DNA from: Garcia nutans
Taxonomy: Eukaryota; Streptophyta; Magnoliopsida; Malpighiales; Euphorbiaceae
Reading direction: 5' to 3'
Length of the DNA stretch: 64,000 nt
Assembly (NCBI GenBank): GCA_947685225.1
Contig: CANTUV010000007.1
Location: forward strand, 11,304,501-11,368,500
The notes beneath the pieces are model-generated. The model ran no database searches. It saw only the letters and a program-made list of their open reading frames with translations, and had not been told where the DNA came from. The position numbers were made by a program, and so were the translations under genes. Below, one piece after another: positions 50,106 through 62,329 of this stretch. The first letter of the stretch is position 1. Each line of letters begins with the position of its first letter.

Positions 50106-50536
50106 ATATATAGTTTCAGTGGGAGTTTGTAGTTTTATTTTTCTTTTATAGACACATTTCAGTTACTTCAGTTTACAGATATTTTGAGGATGATTTATGT
50201 AGAAATAAAGTTTATTTCAATTATTTACACTTTGAACTCAATAAGTTTTAAGGTGGACCGGTTGAAAATAGATATGTTTAGATTATATTGCATGCAATTT
50301 TCATGCAATACACCCATACTTGATCCATGTCATTCGGTTATGTTGATATACGTGATTAGGGATAATTTTATTTATAATGACAGTGATGAAAAATGCCTTT
50401 GTTTTATGCTAACATAATTGATGGACGAGATTGTTTGAAAATCTCTTTTTTATAATAACACAATTTTGAGCTCATAAAGTTATTATGATATATAATATAA
50501 GGTAAAATATGTACATATATAGTCCAAGTGGGTGAT

Positions 50537-50994
50537 TGTTGGATTTATGGATAAATATATGTATATAATAATTGTGTTATATGTGTTATCATAAAAAGTT
50601 TGGCCCAAATACTAAAAGTGATCTGATTTATTTAAAATTATAATGAGCCTACTTTATATTATAAAGTATGGGCTTGTATGTGTAGATATTCTATTGTGTA
50701 ATTTCTAATTTTATAATGGGAAAAATTAAAAATAAAAAAATATGTACTATTATAAATAGGTTCATGGTTCCCAAATTATACATATATTTTCTTTTCTGAT
50801 ATCCCATTAGAGCAGTGAGAAACTCTTCTCCCAAGTTCATACATATCAATTTGAAAGATTAAGAACTACAAAACTCAATAATTTAATTAGGAATATGAAT
50901 TTAGATATGCTTCCGCATATTTAATTTATATTATTTCTTAATGATTTAATATAATTGATTTTGGCTAAATTGAGATTTAAGGTTTTCTCCAACA
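50537..50994 (+). repeat. 3' LTR of Copia-2
   Basis: TGTTGGATTTATGG start after a purine-rich CCAAGTGGGTGA, end TCTCCAACA; 458 bp. Aligns throughout with 46401-46865. Confidence 0.9.
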
Positions 50995-51039
50995 ACATTA
51001 ACTTATCAATGCAATATTTTAAATGTATTATTACAAATA

Positions 51040-53560
51040 TAAATTTAAAAATAAATTAAATGAATAAAAAATGTAAATTATATTACTGATTGTAATAAAA
51101 TATAATTTTATAAAAATCTTTACTTTTTTTTCTATACAATCCAATATATTAATTTAATTATATTTACTTACAATTATTAATTTATAATCATATTTTATTT
51201 AAAATAATTTCTTAATGCACGTTTATTGATTATTAAATATATGAAATATATTTAATAATGTACAAAATGTTATTATATATGTAAATTATACAAAATATAA
51301 TGAATAAAACATTAAACATCGAATGTAAAAATAAAAAAATTAATTTTTTTAAAAAATAAAACAAAAAAAATTTAATTAAAACTAAATATTGCTTTTTTGA
51401 GATATCATATACATAATATAGTGTATATGTAATTAGCAAAAGTAATACCAAATATAAGAAGAAAATAAATATTAAATTTGTTATTTTTTAAATTCTCAAA
51501 TTTATTTTTATTATTAAATTAAAGTGTTATTAACACAAATTTAATAAATTAAAACTTTTAAATTAAATAATATTTAGTCTTGAGATTTATTGGTGTTAAT
51601 CAAAATGTAAAACTTGAAATTCATGCTATTTATTAAATGAATTATAATTTTTAAAAACTTCATTTTATAAAATATAATTTAATTTTTTTCAACAATTTAT
51701 TATAAAAAAATTATTATTAAATTTATTCTATTAATTTAGCATTTAATATACATATATATATATTATGATAAATATAGTAATTATTATTATACTGTTAACT
51801 TATAAATTTAATTATTAAATTATTTAGTCAGTAATTTATCACTTCACTAAATTCAATTAATTTGTATCAAAATTTTAAAATTAAATTTATAATGTATTAT
51901 AATAAAGTAAAAAATTAATTTCATTTTTATATTTAAATTAATATAAAATTGTTATTATTATAATTCAAATTTAAGGGATAAAAGTAACAACCAAAAAAAT
52001 TTTAAAAAATTGAAAGAAAAGCAATTTATGAAAAAAAAAAAAGAAGTTAAAAAAATAAAACTAAAAATAAAAGGAGAGAAAGTAAGGATACAATTGAAAA
52101 ATCACTATTGATTCTTATTGCAATTTTAGTATATATAAGCAAATTATCCCTTCAAATTATTTCAAAATCATTATTTATTATGTGAATAATAAGAAATATA
52201 AATAATAATAATGTATTTAATATAATTACAATATATGTAAAATATATACAAAATACACAAAACATATAAATTATGCTATAGTATACAAAATATTTTTTTT
52301 CATGCAAAATATACAAAATATAACAAGAGCATATTTATAAATATATATTTAAAATTCATTAATTAAACATTAAACATAAAGTGAAAATTATACTAATAGA
52401 AAATTATGACTTCATATTTTTCTTTTGATTATTTTAACTTAGATTTTTTCAATATTGATTCTTATTTTACATAATTAAACTATATTATATTATAAGAAAT
52501 TTATAAATTATCTAAGAAATATAATTATGATTTTCAATTTTTATGTTTTAATTTTAGTCATGTATTTTTTAATTAATTTTTATTTAATGATACACTTTGA
52601 TCTAAATGCAACTATATTTGATATTAATTTTTTTTGTCTATTTTGAAATTTTTAGTTAATAAAATTAATTTAGATATATGTGTTAATCTATTATTTATTG
52701 ACATATTTTGTCTTATAAAATTTAATTTAAACATTGCATACTTTTTATTGATATATATTTTAAGTTATCATGGAAAATTTTAATATTTTTATTTTTATTT
52801 TTACTTATTAATGTGAATTAATCTTTAATAAATTAATATAAAAATAAAAAATCAATTATTAAATTTATTCTATTAATTTAGCATTTAATATATATATATT
52901 AATAAATATAATAATTATTATTATGCTATTTAATTATAAATTTAACTTATTAAACTAATTACTCAAATTATTATTTAATATTTAATTGAGTGAAAATCAA
53001 TTAAATTAAATAAATAATAATAATTAACCTTGAAGTAACTAAAAACAATAAAAATGGAAGCCAATGTTAAAAAAAGGAGAAGAGGAAAAAAAAAACAAAA
53101 GTAAAAAATGGTAAAATTGAAAATTCATAAAAAATTATATTTTTTTAATTTCTCTATTCATGTTTGAGGGTCTTTTAGTAAATATAATTTTTATATATAT
53201 TTTTCATAAAATAATAACTAATATTAATATGAGTTAACCTTTACTAAAATTATTATAAAAACTAAATATCAATTATTGAAATTATTCTATTAATTTAGCA
53301 TTTAATGTGTATATTATAATAAATAAAGTTTTATTATTATTCTATTAATTTATAATTATAATTTATTAAATTAATTACTCAAATTATTGTTTAATATTTA
53401 ATTAAGTAGAAATCAATTAAATTAAATAAAAAACAATATTTACCCTTGAAGCAACAAAAACAATAAAAATGGGAGCAAATGTTAAAAAAGAGGAGCAAAA
53501 TAAAAAAATAGAAAGAAACAAAAGCAAAAGAGAAAAAAAATGGTATTTTTGGAATTTGAC
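51040..53560. repeat. AT-rich tandemly duplicated region
   Basis: The marker TTCTATTAATTTAGCATTTA occurs near 51725, 52868 and 53286. The last two copies sit in blocks of about 418 bp that also share ACTCAAATTATT, AATATTTAATT, AAATCAATTAAATTAAATAA, CCTTGAAG and ACAATAAAAATGG. The first copy is more divergent. A second word family (TACAAAATATAA, AAACATTAAACAT) links 51290-51320 to 52250-52380. No coding. Confidence 0.75.
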
Positions 53561-53829
53561 TATTTACCTTAGGAGCTCTTTTAGTATATAATATATATAC
53601 TGTTCAATATATATATATATATATAATTATAGAATTCTCTAATTAATGACTAAAATCCATGTGTTTTCCATAGAAAATATGTAAAATATATATTTTTAAT
53701 TTCTACTTAAATTTTACGAAACTAAAAACTTGTTTTCTATTTTTAATTTTAGAAAATTAGGCTATATCAGCATCATCTTTCATTTTTCATTTTTCACAAT
53801 TTTTTTTAAAAATAACCTCAGTTTTCTTT

Positions 53830-54560
53830 AAGTGGGCACACCGGCAATGTGTGCAAGCGACAACATTGAAGAAAAAGTAAAAATTGATTTGTGAATTTTG
53901 ATTCAATTTTCGTCGTCTTCTTAAATTTCTCTTTTTTATTTTTGGGCTCTATCAAGTTAGGTTATTATTGCAAGAGTAAAAAATATTTAAGTAAAGGTTG
54001 GTGTTTCGATGATGCAATATTTTATTCATTTATCTGAGCTTAAAGTATACTTTGTACGAAACTTGATATTTAGGTTGATTTTATTTCAAAATATCAAAAA
54101 CATATATGATTCTTGAGGTATATAAGCTGAAAATCTGACATGAGCAGAGTTAAAAAACTCTATGTTACCTGGTATAATAATGCACTAAAGAAATAATTTG
54201 GATATTTCATAATTTGAATATCTCTAGTATAATTAAACTTGAGAATAATAATATTAATTTTTCTTGATAATAGATTTTATTTCATAGTTTGGCCTATAGT
54301 CTTTCCCTTTACCCTAGAGAATTTTTCATGTAAACTCTTGTGTTCTTTATTTTGCTATAGTAATTATTTATTTTCTACATATATTTGTGTTAATTTGATT
54401 TAATTAGTTCATACAATTATATATTGCGGTCTAGCATATGATATCAAAGCCTGATTATTTCAATGTTGGTTTAATTATGTGACTAGAATGAATAATTCAA
54501 CAGGTTTAATGATTAAATTATTGGTTATAAATTATTCTATGTGAAAGTTGATAAATATAT
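53830..54560 (+). mobile_element. Truncated Copia 5' end (LTR, primer site, start of gag)
   Basis: TATGATATCAAAGCCTGA at about 54438-54455 resembles the Copia primer site. Shortly after it, MNNSTGLMIKLLVINYSMWK can be read from the ATG at 54489, matching the usual gag start of Copia elements. Upstream bases to about 53830 are probably the LTR. The rest of the element is missing and no other LTR was found. Confidence 0.5.
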
Positions 54561-55009
54561 ATTATACATTTATACCTATTTGAATGAAATTGCATATATA
54601 ATTTATTCTTAGTTTAATAATTTTTTTATAAATAAAACTGCATTTATAATTTTTAAAATTAAATTTATCTTAATGTTTAAATATTAAAATTTTTTAAATA
54701 ATTTAATTTCTTAAAATTTTTTAAAATTTGTATACTTTTAATTGAGGTTATGTATGTAAATAAATTATTAATTTATAAAGTAAAAATTTTACATGACTTT
54801 AAATAGTCTAACTCATATAATAGTACGATACAATTTAGCACGATACGACACAAATATATAAGAACCAATAAATTATGTTCGACTATTACTTTTTAAGTTT
54901 TAGCATGACCTAATATAACAATTAATTTTTTAGATTAACACGACACGACACGATACGAAAAAAGTCATAAACACAATAAATTTAGACTGAATCAGTACGA
55001 CACAAACCA
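54561..55009. other. Spacer with repeated ACGACACGA words
   Basis: AT-rich DNA. Between 54820 and 55010 words such as ACGATACGACAC, ACACGACACGACACGATACG and GTACGACACAAACC recur, suggesting part of a repetitive element. No ends were defined. Confidence 0.4.
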
Positions 55010-55930
55010 ATTATCATGTATGGTTGTGGAATCTTTAATGGCTTGGATGAAATGCAAATTATCTTATTAAAAAAATATACTGATTATAACAAAAATCTAA
55101 AGACTTTTGGACCGCTATCAATAAAACTTGAACTTCGTTCCTTAAGAGGGGGAAGTGGGATTCTATTAAGCATGAGATCTAACTATAATAGCCATACCAG
55201 CCCTGCCTATAAACATATTTAAAAGTAGCATCTATAGTGATCTTCACCCATCCCACAGGAGAAGGAAGCTATGTCTGATAGTTTCTTTGTCTGTGATTCG
55301 AGCTATTATCCTTATTTTGATGAACATATTGAGTAGCTTCTAATTACAGAGTTGAATATTGTAACATAAGGATTAGGGGGAAACCTCCTTTGAAACAAAA
55401 GTCATTCATGGGTGGTTTCCAAATACTTCAGCATAAGCATGCGATTCTAGCTAACATACTATTTTTACCAGGGCAATTCAAGATAAATACAAGATCAATC
55501 CACTAGCCAAGTGAATAAAGGAAATAAGGAATAAATGTTAAGACCAGTGTAGGAATTAGACCAATATTTGGCCTAAACCAAAAAGCACGACATGGTCTAG
55601 CAGATGCACCTCATAATATTCCTCTTCATTTCTACATACAGGACAGAGATTAGCCATTTTTAACAATAATTTCTTCTATTTCGTCTTTGTAGGCTTCATT
55701 ATAGAAGAAAAATAAAGAGTTGATAGAAGGGGATTGGTAAAAAAGAGGAAGTGAATAAATGTCTGAAAAAATATAATTTGAAATGGTGTAACAATGGAAG
55801 GAGAATCCAAACGTTTCGATAGAGCAAACTCTAGATGAGGAAATCGTAAATATTTCAATGCTTTTTGCTTCAATATGACTTTGACAATTTTTGCATAAGA
55901 TCTTCCAAATTAGTTTCCGTGTACATGCTT
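55010..55930 (-). pseudogene. LINE relic: zf-RVT and RNase H parts
   Basis: Read on the minus strand, broken frames give MANLCPVCRNEEEYYEVHLL (zinc-binding motif after the reverse transcriptase, about 55660-55590), then LLFQRRFPPNP, then PVGWVKITIDATF (start of RNase H with its first Asp, near 55255-55220) and AGMAIIVRSHA (about 55190). This is the order seen in plant L1-type LINEs. Many stops and shifts make it long dead. Confidence 0.55.
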
Positions 55931-55999
55931 CACTGTCACGTGTTAGAATAACATTTGTATTTTTATATATATATATAAATTATTTTTTTAACATCTAGC

Positions 56000-56653
56000 T
56001 AGGGTTGTAAATGAGCCAAGCTACTCGAACTCGGCTTGGATCTCGGCTCGGTAAAAGTTCGTTCAGGCTCGAGCTCGAACTGCTCATTTGTTAAATGAGC
56101 CAAGCTTAAGCTATGAAATACTAGGCTCGTTAGCTCGCGAGCTAGCTCATTTAAAAAGCTCGTGAGTTAAGCTCGTAAACTAGCTTATTTAGTTTATTGG
56201 ATTAAAAATATATATAATTTAATTTATATATATTAAATTATGTATGTAAATATATTAATTTTTTGACTAACTTAATTTATATAATTTATTAATATATGCT
56301 ATATGTGATAAATAAATTAAATAATATACAATATAAAATAGCTTAATAATTTATAGTAAAATATAAAATTATAGTAATATAATATTTTATTTTTGTTAAT
56401 ATATAATTATATTATTCATCTTTCATAAAAATATAAATTTTAGTATATCTTTTATGAAAATTAAAAAAAAATGATTTGTTAAACTTATTTAAATTAAGCT
56501 CGAGTTCGAGATACATGATATATGAGCTGGCTCGATATAAGCTCGGGCTCGGCTCGAGCTCGATTCGAGTTTGAATTCGTACTTAACTATTTTATAATAA
56601 GTCGAATTTGAACTATCCAAAACTCAACTCGGCTCGGCTCGATTACAGCCCTA
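56000..56653. mobile_element. hAT-type MITE
   Basis: 654 bp with inverted ends TAGGGTTGTAAATGAGCCAAG and the inverse of CTCGGCTCGATTACAGCCCTA. The 8-bp flanks CATCTAGC and CATCTTAC agree at 6 of 8 positions. Repeated GAGCTCG and AGCTCAT words fill both arms around an AT-rich core. No coding. Confidence 0.8.
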
Positions 56654-56661
56654 CATCTTAC

Positions 56662-58547
56662 CGGATAGAATTAAATAGATAGTAAAGCTCTTCTTACTCA
56701 GTACATAGTCAACGCACATTTACATCTTGATTATGGTATGGAAGACCAGGACCTGGATAGTATTTTGGCCTTGGGGCTTGAATTCCGGTCAACAAACAAA
56801 TGCTTGACTACTTTTAGTTTTTTATCTTTTTCTTACAAAAAAACTTTTTAATTTATTAGTTATTGTCCCTCTGGGTCCCGATCATTAACTACTTAATTGA
56901 CATCCTTGACTTAAATTATCATTGCAGGATTAACGTAATTATTAATCTTTAGTGTTGTGTAGCATTAATCCTTAGAATTGAATAATAGAGTTAATATTTA
57001 GACATTAAATGTAATTGTCTCTGTTGAAATAGAATCAAATATGTAACTTAGATAGAAAAATGTGTCTTGACTTGTGATGGTTAATTTTAGCCGGTGATCA
57101 ATTTATTTTATGCCTCATTATTTATGTGAGGATTTTTTTTAAAAATAATATTTTATTTTTAGTAACGATAAATATAAATTTTTAAATGAATGAGCAAGGT
57201 TAATGCAATATGTAAAAATTGAACTAAGCAAATTGAAAGACACTTTTACTATATTTTCTGTGACATTTTCAAGTTGTGGAAGCTGTTAGTTCAAGGGATA
57301 TTAGGTATTAATAAGTGGTTGGATAACCATTTGCAATCTAGCATATGAGGAACAATGTGACATTTATTTTTCTTAAAAAATAATTAACAATTTTAAAATT
57401 AACTCCTACTATAATCTAACTATAATATATATAGTTTTTAAATAATAAAATATTTGTTGCATTAAATTAAATTTTCTTGTGATGTAACATAGAATAAGAG
57501 TTATTATTTTGGACGATATGAATAAATTAAATGTAACTTTATAAATGAGTTAATATTTTAACCCATTACTAATTATCATTATATATACTCATGCGCCAAA
57601 ATTTCATGGTTGCATTTCATACATCTGAGTTTTTTTTAATGTTATATTTAAAACTTGTATTACATCTTTTTGAGATTATATTCAATTATATATTAATATA
57701 TCAAAAAAATATTGGCAATATTTAATTTCATAAAAAATAATAAAAGCATTGAGTGAAATAATGATAATATTTTGAGAAAGTTTTAGAATTTAAAAAAAAT
57801 TTAAATTGCAATTTAAATTTTTATTTTAAAATTTCACTTTTTATTGCAAATAATTTCATAAACTGATTAAAATTATCAAATAATAAAACACATGTTTATT
57901 AGTATAAAATGCATGATCATCAATATAATGAATATTATTATCAATGCCTGACTTAATGAATATTGTCTCTAATTAATAAATTGTTATCAAAATCTTCGAG
58001 TAGATGAAAAGAATGATTTTGAGTCATACAATAAATTAATATAGTATTAAAAATGTTACTATATTTTGATTATTTTGTCATTGTTGTAGTCTTATAGAAA
58101 AATAATTATGTATGTGTTGTATTAATTATAAAAAGTATATTATAACATTTAAATTCAGTAAATTATTAACTTAACAAATTTATTTTTTATATTATTATAT
58201 TAGACTCTCAATTTTATAGGAATTATATTATATGTATCACTTTATAATTTTAAATACTTTATAGATATATTATTTTTCATATTTTAATTTATAATTATTT
58301 TTCCTACTCTTTCATAATATTTATTAAAATTTTATTCAATATTTCAAACTTTAGATGTTAATTTTTAATTTTTTTTAAATTAATATTGATATTTCAATTG
58401 ATATCTATATTTTAATGACATTTTCTTAATTTTAAAATCTCAATATTATATTTAATATTGATATTTAAATTATTATATTTTTATAAATTTTTCAAAGCGA
58501 AATTGTGATGATTAATATTGATATTTTGTTTATTATACTAAATGATA
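56662..58547. other. AT-rich spacer without a visible gene
   Basis: A GC-richer patch at 56700-56800 precedes low-complexity DNA up to the next element. No family-like ORF. Confidence 0.4.
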
Positions 58548-59555
58548 TTTGGACTACCTCATGGGATACTCCTAGCTCTTTGAGCTTAGGCTCGGACGAT
58601 GTCTGTGCTTCGAATCCAACCTGCAAGACAAGAGAGAGAGGCGAATCAGGCTTCGCATGGGAGGCTTTAATGCCTAAGTTAGGCTCGGTCTGTCTGAGCA
58701 TAAGAAGTGTAGAGAAGAGTGGAGAAGAAGATTCCATACTTATAAGGGTCTGCCCCTATATACAGATGATGCATGGGGGGACAAAACATGTATATGTCAG
58801 AGAATATTTGGAATGTTGGGATTGTGCACCTGTCACATCGGGATTGTACGCATGCTGTGTCAGAGAATGTCTAGAAAGCTTGGTAGGACAGGGGTGGCCA
58901 AAGCAGAGGTTGAGTCTTCTTGAGAGCCCGCCTAAGGGACAACCGATAATGGGGCTCGATTAAAGGAGGGGTAGTATCACTAGACTCCCTCAAGTCATTT
59001 GACATTTATGTTAGATTCAAAGGTGTCACGCAAGGGAACTAGGGAGAGCTTGTGTAACTATGCTGACTCATAAGGTAAATGTTGTATCACGATATCCAGT
59101 ACTCAAAAGTGGAGCTCGTTAAGATAGCTCGGTAAGTAGGGATATTAGCTTTAAAAGCTCAGTAAGTGGGGATATCAGCTTGAAAAGCTCGGAAAGTGAG
59201 AGAAACTGATAAGAGTTCGGAAGTATACTCTCCTGAGAAGTCATGGCATTTATGCCAAAAAGTTGATAAAGATTCCAAGAGGACACATGTCATGCAGAGG
59301 AGAAGTGATGCTTTAAAAACCGAGGCAATGGTTGGGCAAAAATTGAAAAGACGTAACGTCTACAGCATTAAAGAGGGACGTCGGCTCACATGGTTGAAGT
59401 GGACTCTATAAATAGAGGGTAATGGGACAACGCTCGGTACACGATTCAAAAGAGAGAAGATCGATTCGTCTGACTAGCAAAGGCTTAAAAGCTCGATTTT
59501 AGAGGTTAGGTTTAAGTTTCTGCTTTAAGTTTTTTATTCAAGTTTTTAGTAGCAA
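58548..59555 (+). repeat. Probable 5' LTR of the Gypsy-derived element
   Basis: It has GGACTACCTCATGGGATACT near the start, many GAGCTCGGTAAG-type words (59120-59200) and a TATA box at 59407. The stretch at about 58750-59150 matches the inverted fragment at 23350-23850. The right end is an estimate. The open frame at 58505-58963 is LTR sequence and not treated as a gene. Confidence 0.6.
59407..59414 (+). promoter_or_regulatory. TATA box of the LTR
   Basis: TATAAATA lies in GC-richer surroundings (GTGGACTCTATAAATAGAGG), a classical plant promoter context. Transcription of the element would start roughly 30 bases downstream. Confidence 0.65.
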
Positions 59556-59589
59556 ATATGGTGTGAGCGATAGTCAGTTCAACTTTGCC

Positions 59590-61630
59590 CAAGGAGGTGG
59601 GAGAGATGGGCTCTCCGAGCAATGTGGGTGAGGGGACTCATCATGAGGAAGGGGCTCGAAATTAATCTAGGTCGGCCATGACCAAGCATACCAAGCAAAA
59701 TGCTAGGCCTCCTAGACTAATTGATGATGAGGAGGAAAAGGATGTAGTTAAAGTACTCGGGTAAGGAACATCTGATCCTCAGTGACAGAGATAGACCTGG
59801 TGGGGATCCGAAAGAAATATCAAATACCAGAAGAATACAAGATGCTCATTCCTGGAGAGGATGTCCGAGCCTATGATACACTGCTTGAAAATCAGCTGAC
59901 TATCTTCGAAGAGGATTTGAGGTTAGGGGTGTGGTTTCCTCTGCACCCCTACCCACTGGCCTTCCTGCGATACCACAGGATTACGCTCGGTCAGCTCAGC
60001 CCCAACAACTAGAAGACTATCACTGGGTTTGAGATTTTGTGCGGTCTGCTCAGGGTAGTGCCTACTCCGTGGGTGCTGAACACCTTCAGCATACTCAGGA
60101 TACACCCGAGAGCAGATGAAGACTTTTTATTCTTACAGAGAAGGTCAAGGCTGAGTTTGTTCTCGGAGAAACCGGATTCAATGAAAGCCTAAAAGGATCG
60201 ATTTTTCATCTTGGAAAAGCCTGATGGGTTCATTTGCGGGAACATATGGTAGGTCTACCCTAGTGGCGAACAAGTACCAAGGGGAAAACATAGCGAGAAA
60301 GAGCTTACAGTATTTGAAGCTGTGGAAAAGGACATTTAGAGAAGGAAAAGGAATGCCCTTTTATTGATAAAGGAGTATTTTTTTAATTGGAAAGGCTCCG
60401 AAGAGAAATTCAAGATGAGGACCGGGCGGGTAACTTAATTATCTCATTCTCTTTATTTATAAATTGTTAATTTTTTTATGTGTCTAGCTAACTTATAGTT
60501 TGGTTGTGCAGAAAGTGGCTCAGGATCGGCCAGTAGAGAACTCAAATGCCTGGCCGAGAAGGAGGCAAAAAGGAGGCTCGGAAGAAGGCCAGGATGGCTC
60601 GCGAGCAAGCGAGTAAGCTAGCAGACAGGAGTAGTTCTGCTTGCAAGCGACCAAGAGAGCTGACTATTGGGACTAGTCTGGCCTGGGAGTAGGAATCTGC
60701 AATGGACTTGGCTCTTCCTACAGAGATGGTACTAGAGCTTGAGCTACATAGGAAGGTAGAAGAACAGTCGCTTCACATATGAGTAGGTGAATACCTACCT
60801 CGAGGAGAGGTGGAAGAACCATTAGCCTGCCAGTATAACATGTTTCGATTGTTGGAGGCGGTTAACGAGAAGCTGACGAGTCCATACAATACTCTGTAAT
60901 CAGTGCAGGTTGTAGGTGTCCAAAAGGTACTCGGACAAATATATCGAGCCATCCCAAAGGAGAGGCGCGAGAATGCACCAAAGAGCTTAAAAGACATAGC
61001 AAGGGAGATGGTGACCATGTCCCATGCGGTAAGTATAAATTTGAATGTTGGACTTGAGTTAAAATTCGGTATAGATGCTAATGAAAAGAAATATTACAGG
61101 TCGCCCAGCTCGCCCATACCATGGAGGATCGGGGAAAGGGCATGGTGGCCAACTTTTCCCAAGCTGCTAAGAACGTTGACGAGGAGCAGGCCAAAAGGCT
61201 AGAGCTAGAGAGATCTATAGAGGCCAAAGATGAAGAATTGAAGGGTGCTCAGAAATCTCTAAGAAGAAAAATGGAGCAGCTGAGCTTTGCCAAAGAGACT
61301 CTCGGAGCCAAAAATGAAGAGTTACACTATGCAAAAGAAGCTCTAAAGGAAAAAGAAAAGGAGCTGCGCTTGACAGAGGATGCTCTCGAAGCCGCCGGCA
61401 AAGGCTAGCGGCCGAGTCTAAGAGGAGCGATAGGCACTACGTTTGAGGTGTTTATACCAAATTAAAAGGCTATGTCTGACCGATTGAAGAAAGAAAACCC
61501 GGATATTAACCTATCCTAGATGATGGAAATAGACATTGACTAGCTAGTTGCAGAGTAAGAGGCAGAAGATGAAGATGAAGAGGAAGAGGATGAGGACAAG
61601 GTCCAAGATGAGGAGGACCGAAATTGATAG
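59590..61630 (+). pseudogene. Gag-like gene (putative gypsy-type transposon family, PF04195-like), spliced and degraded
   Basis: From 59782 the frame reads IRKKYQIPEEYKMLIPGEDV, then LRLGVWFPLHPYPLAFLRYH, a stop in place of Trp, and ITGFEILCGLLRVVPTPWVL. This pattern is known from plant 'putative gypsy type transposon' proteins. Two likely introns have good splice signals: 60430-60511 (GTAACT to GTGCAG) and 61029-61099 (GTAAGT to TTACAG). Joining across the second gives SHA/VAQLAHTMEDRGKG. The next exon encodes a charged coiled coil (KRLELERSIEAKDEELKGAQ, KEALKEKEKELRLTEDALEA). The 3' end codes an acidic tail (EDEDEEEEDEDKVQDEEDRN, to about 61628). Scattered stops show decay. Its role is presumably structural; no enzyme motif is seen. 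Confidence 0.6.
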
Positions 61631-62329
61631 ACTTTTGTACCGTAGGTGATACTTATGCTCGATCTAAAGTTAAAAGGACCGGGCTATTTTGTGTAATGAA
61701 TTTATCCTAAGTAATAAAATATTTTCTTTTAAACTCCATGTTTATGTTCTTTTGTGTGACATATTGTTTGTATGAACTTTGAGGCTCGGTAAAAAATTGA
61801 ACTGTATAGGATGGCATAAATGCAATGTGTTGTGTTGTGTTGATTCATCTATGGACTTTGTTTAATCTTACTCGATCATAGTATGTGAACGAGTATGCAA
61901 TTATCATAATGTGGCTTAGCAACAATGTGCTCTAACACAATGCGTGCTTGGGCACTTGTTACTGCAATGTGCCTTGGGTGCGGCCAAATGCAACGAGCTC
62001 GCTTGGGCTGTCATAAACTGAGCAGTTGGTTAAGTAGGGTGGGTTAGTTACCCAAAGCTCATAACATGTTTTACTATAACATGAATTCATACATGGTCTG
62101 TGAGTAGTTTTAATAACTTAAGAAATAAAAATATCCTGCTGGAATTACAAAGAGCTTACCTGCTCGAGGCGATCTACTATGGTCAAACGGGGCGACTAAT
62201 TGCTTAAGCATGACACGGTGCAGAGCTACTCGGGCATCTTTACGGCTCAGGAAGAACTGCTTAAGTTCATGTTCTTAATTCAGATGGCTTCGCATGAGTT
62301 CTTCAGCCTAGAAAGGATTATTAGCTTCT

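Larger units (their letters stand above)
46401..50994 (+). mobile_element. Ty1/Copia LTR retrotransposon with internal deletions (Copia-2)
   Basis: A 4.6-kb element between identical 5-bp duplications ACATT (46396-46400, 50995-50999). It has LTRs of about 465 and 458 bp with TGTTGGATTT...CTCCAACA ends, a primer site, gag and part of pol. Protease, most of integrase and most of RNase H are missing, so it cannot move on its own. The LTRs are clearly similar but carry many substitutions. Confidence 0.92.

Noticed and set aside
50184..50417. 77-residue ORF between Copia-2 pol and the 3' LTR
   Set aside because: No similarity to a known domain and a biased composition. It is probably the untranslated stretch before the purine tract.
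58505..58963. 152-residue plus-strand ORF and its relative at 23562-23837
   Set aside because: Both lie within homologous LTR sequence in opposite orientations. The ORF starts upstream of the element boundary in host DNA, so it is not a conserved gene.
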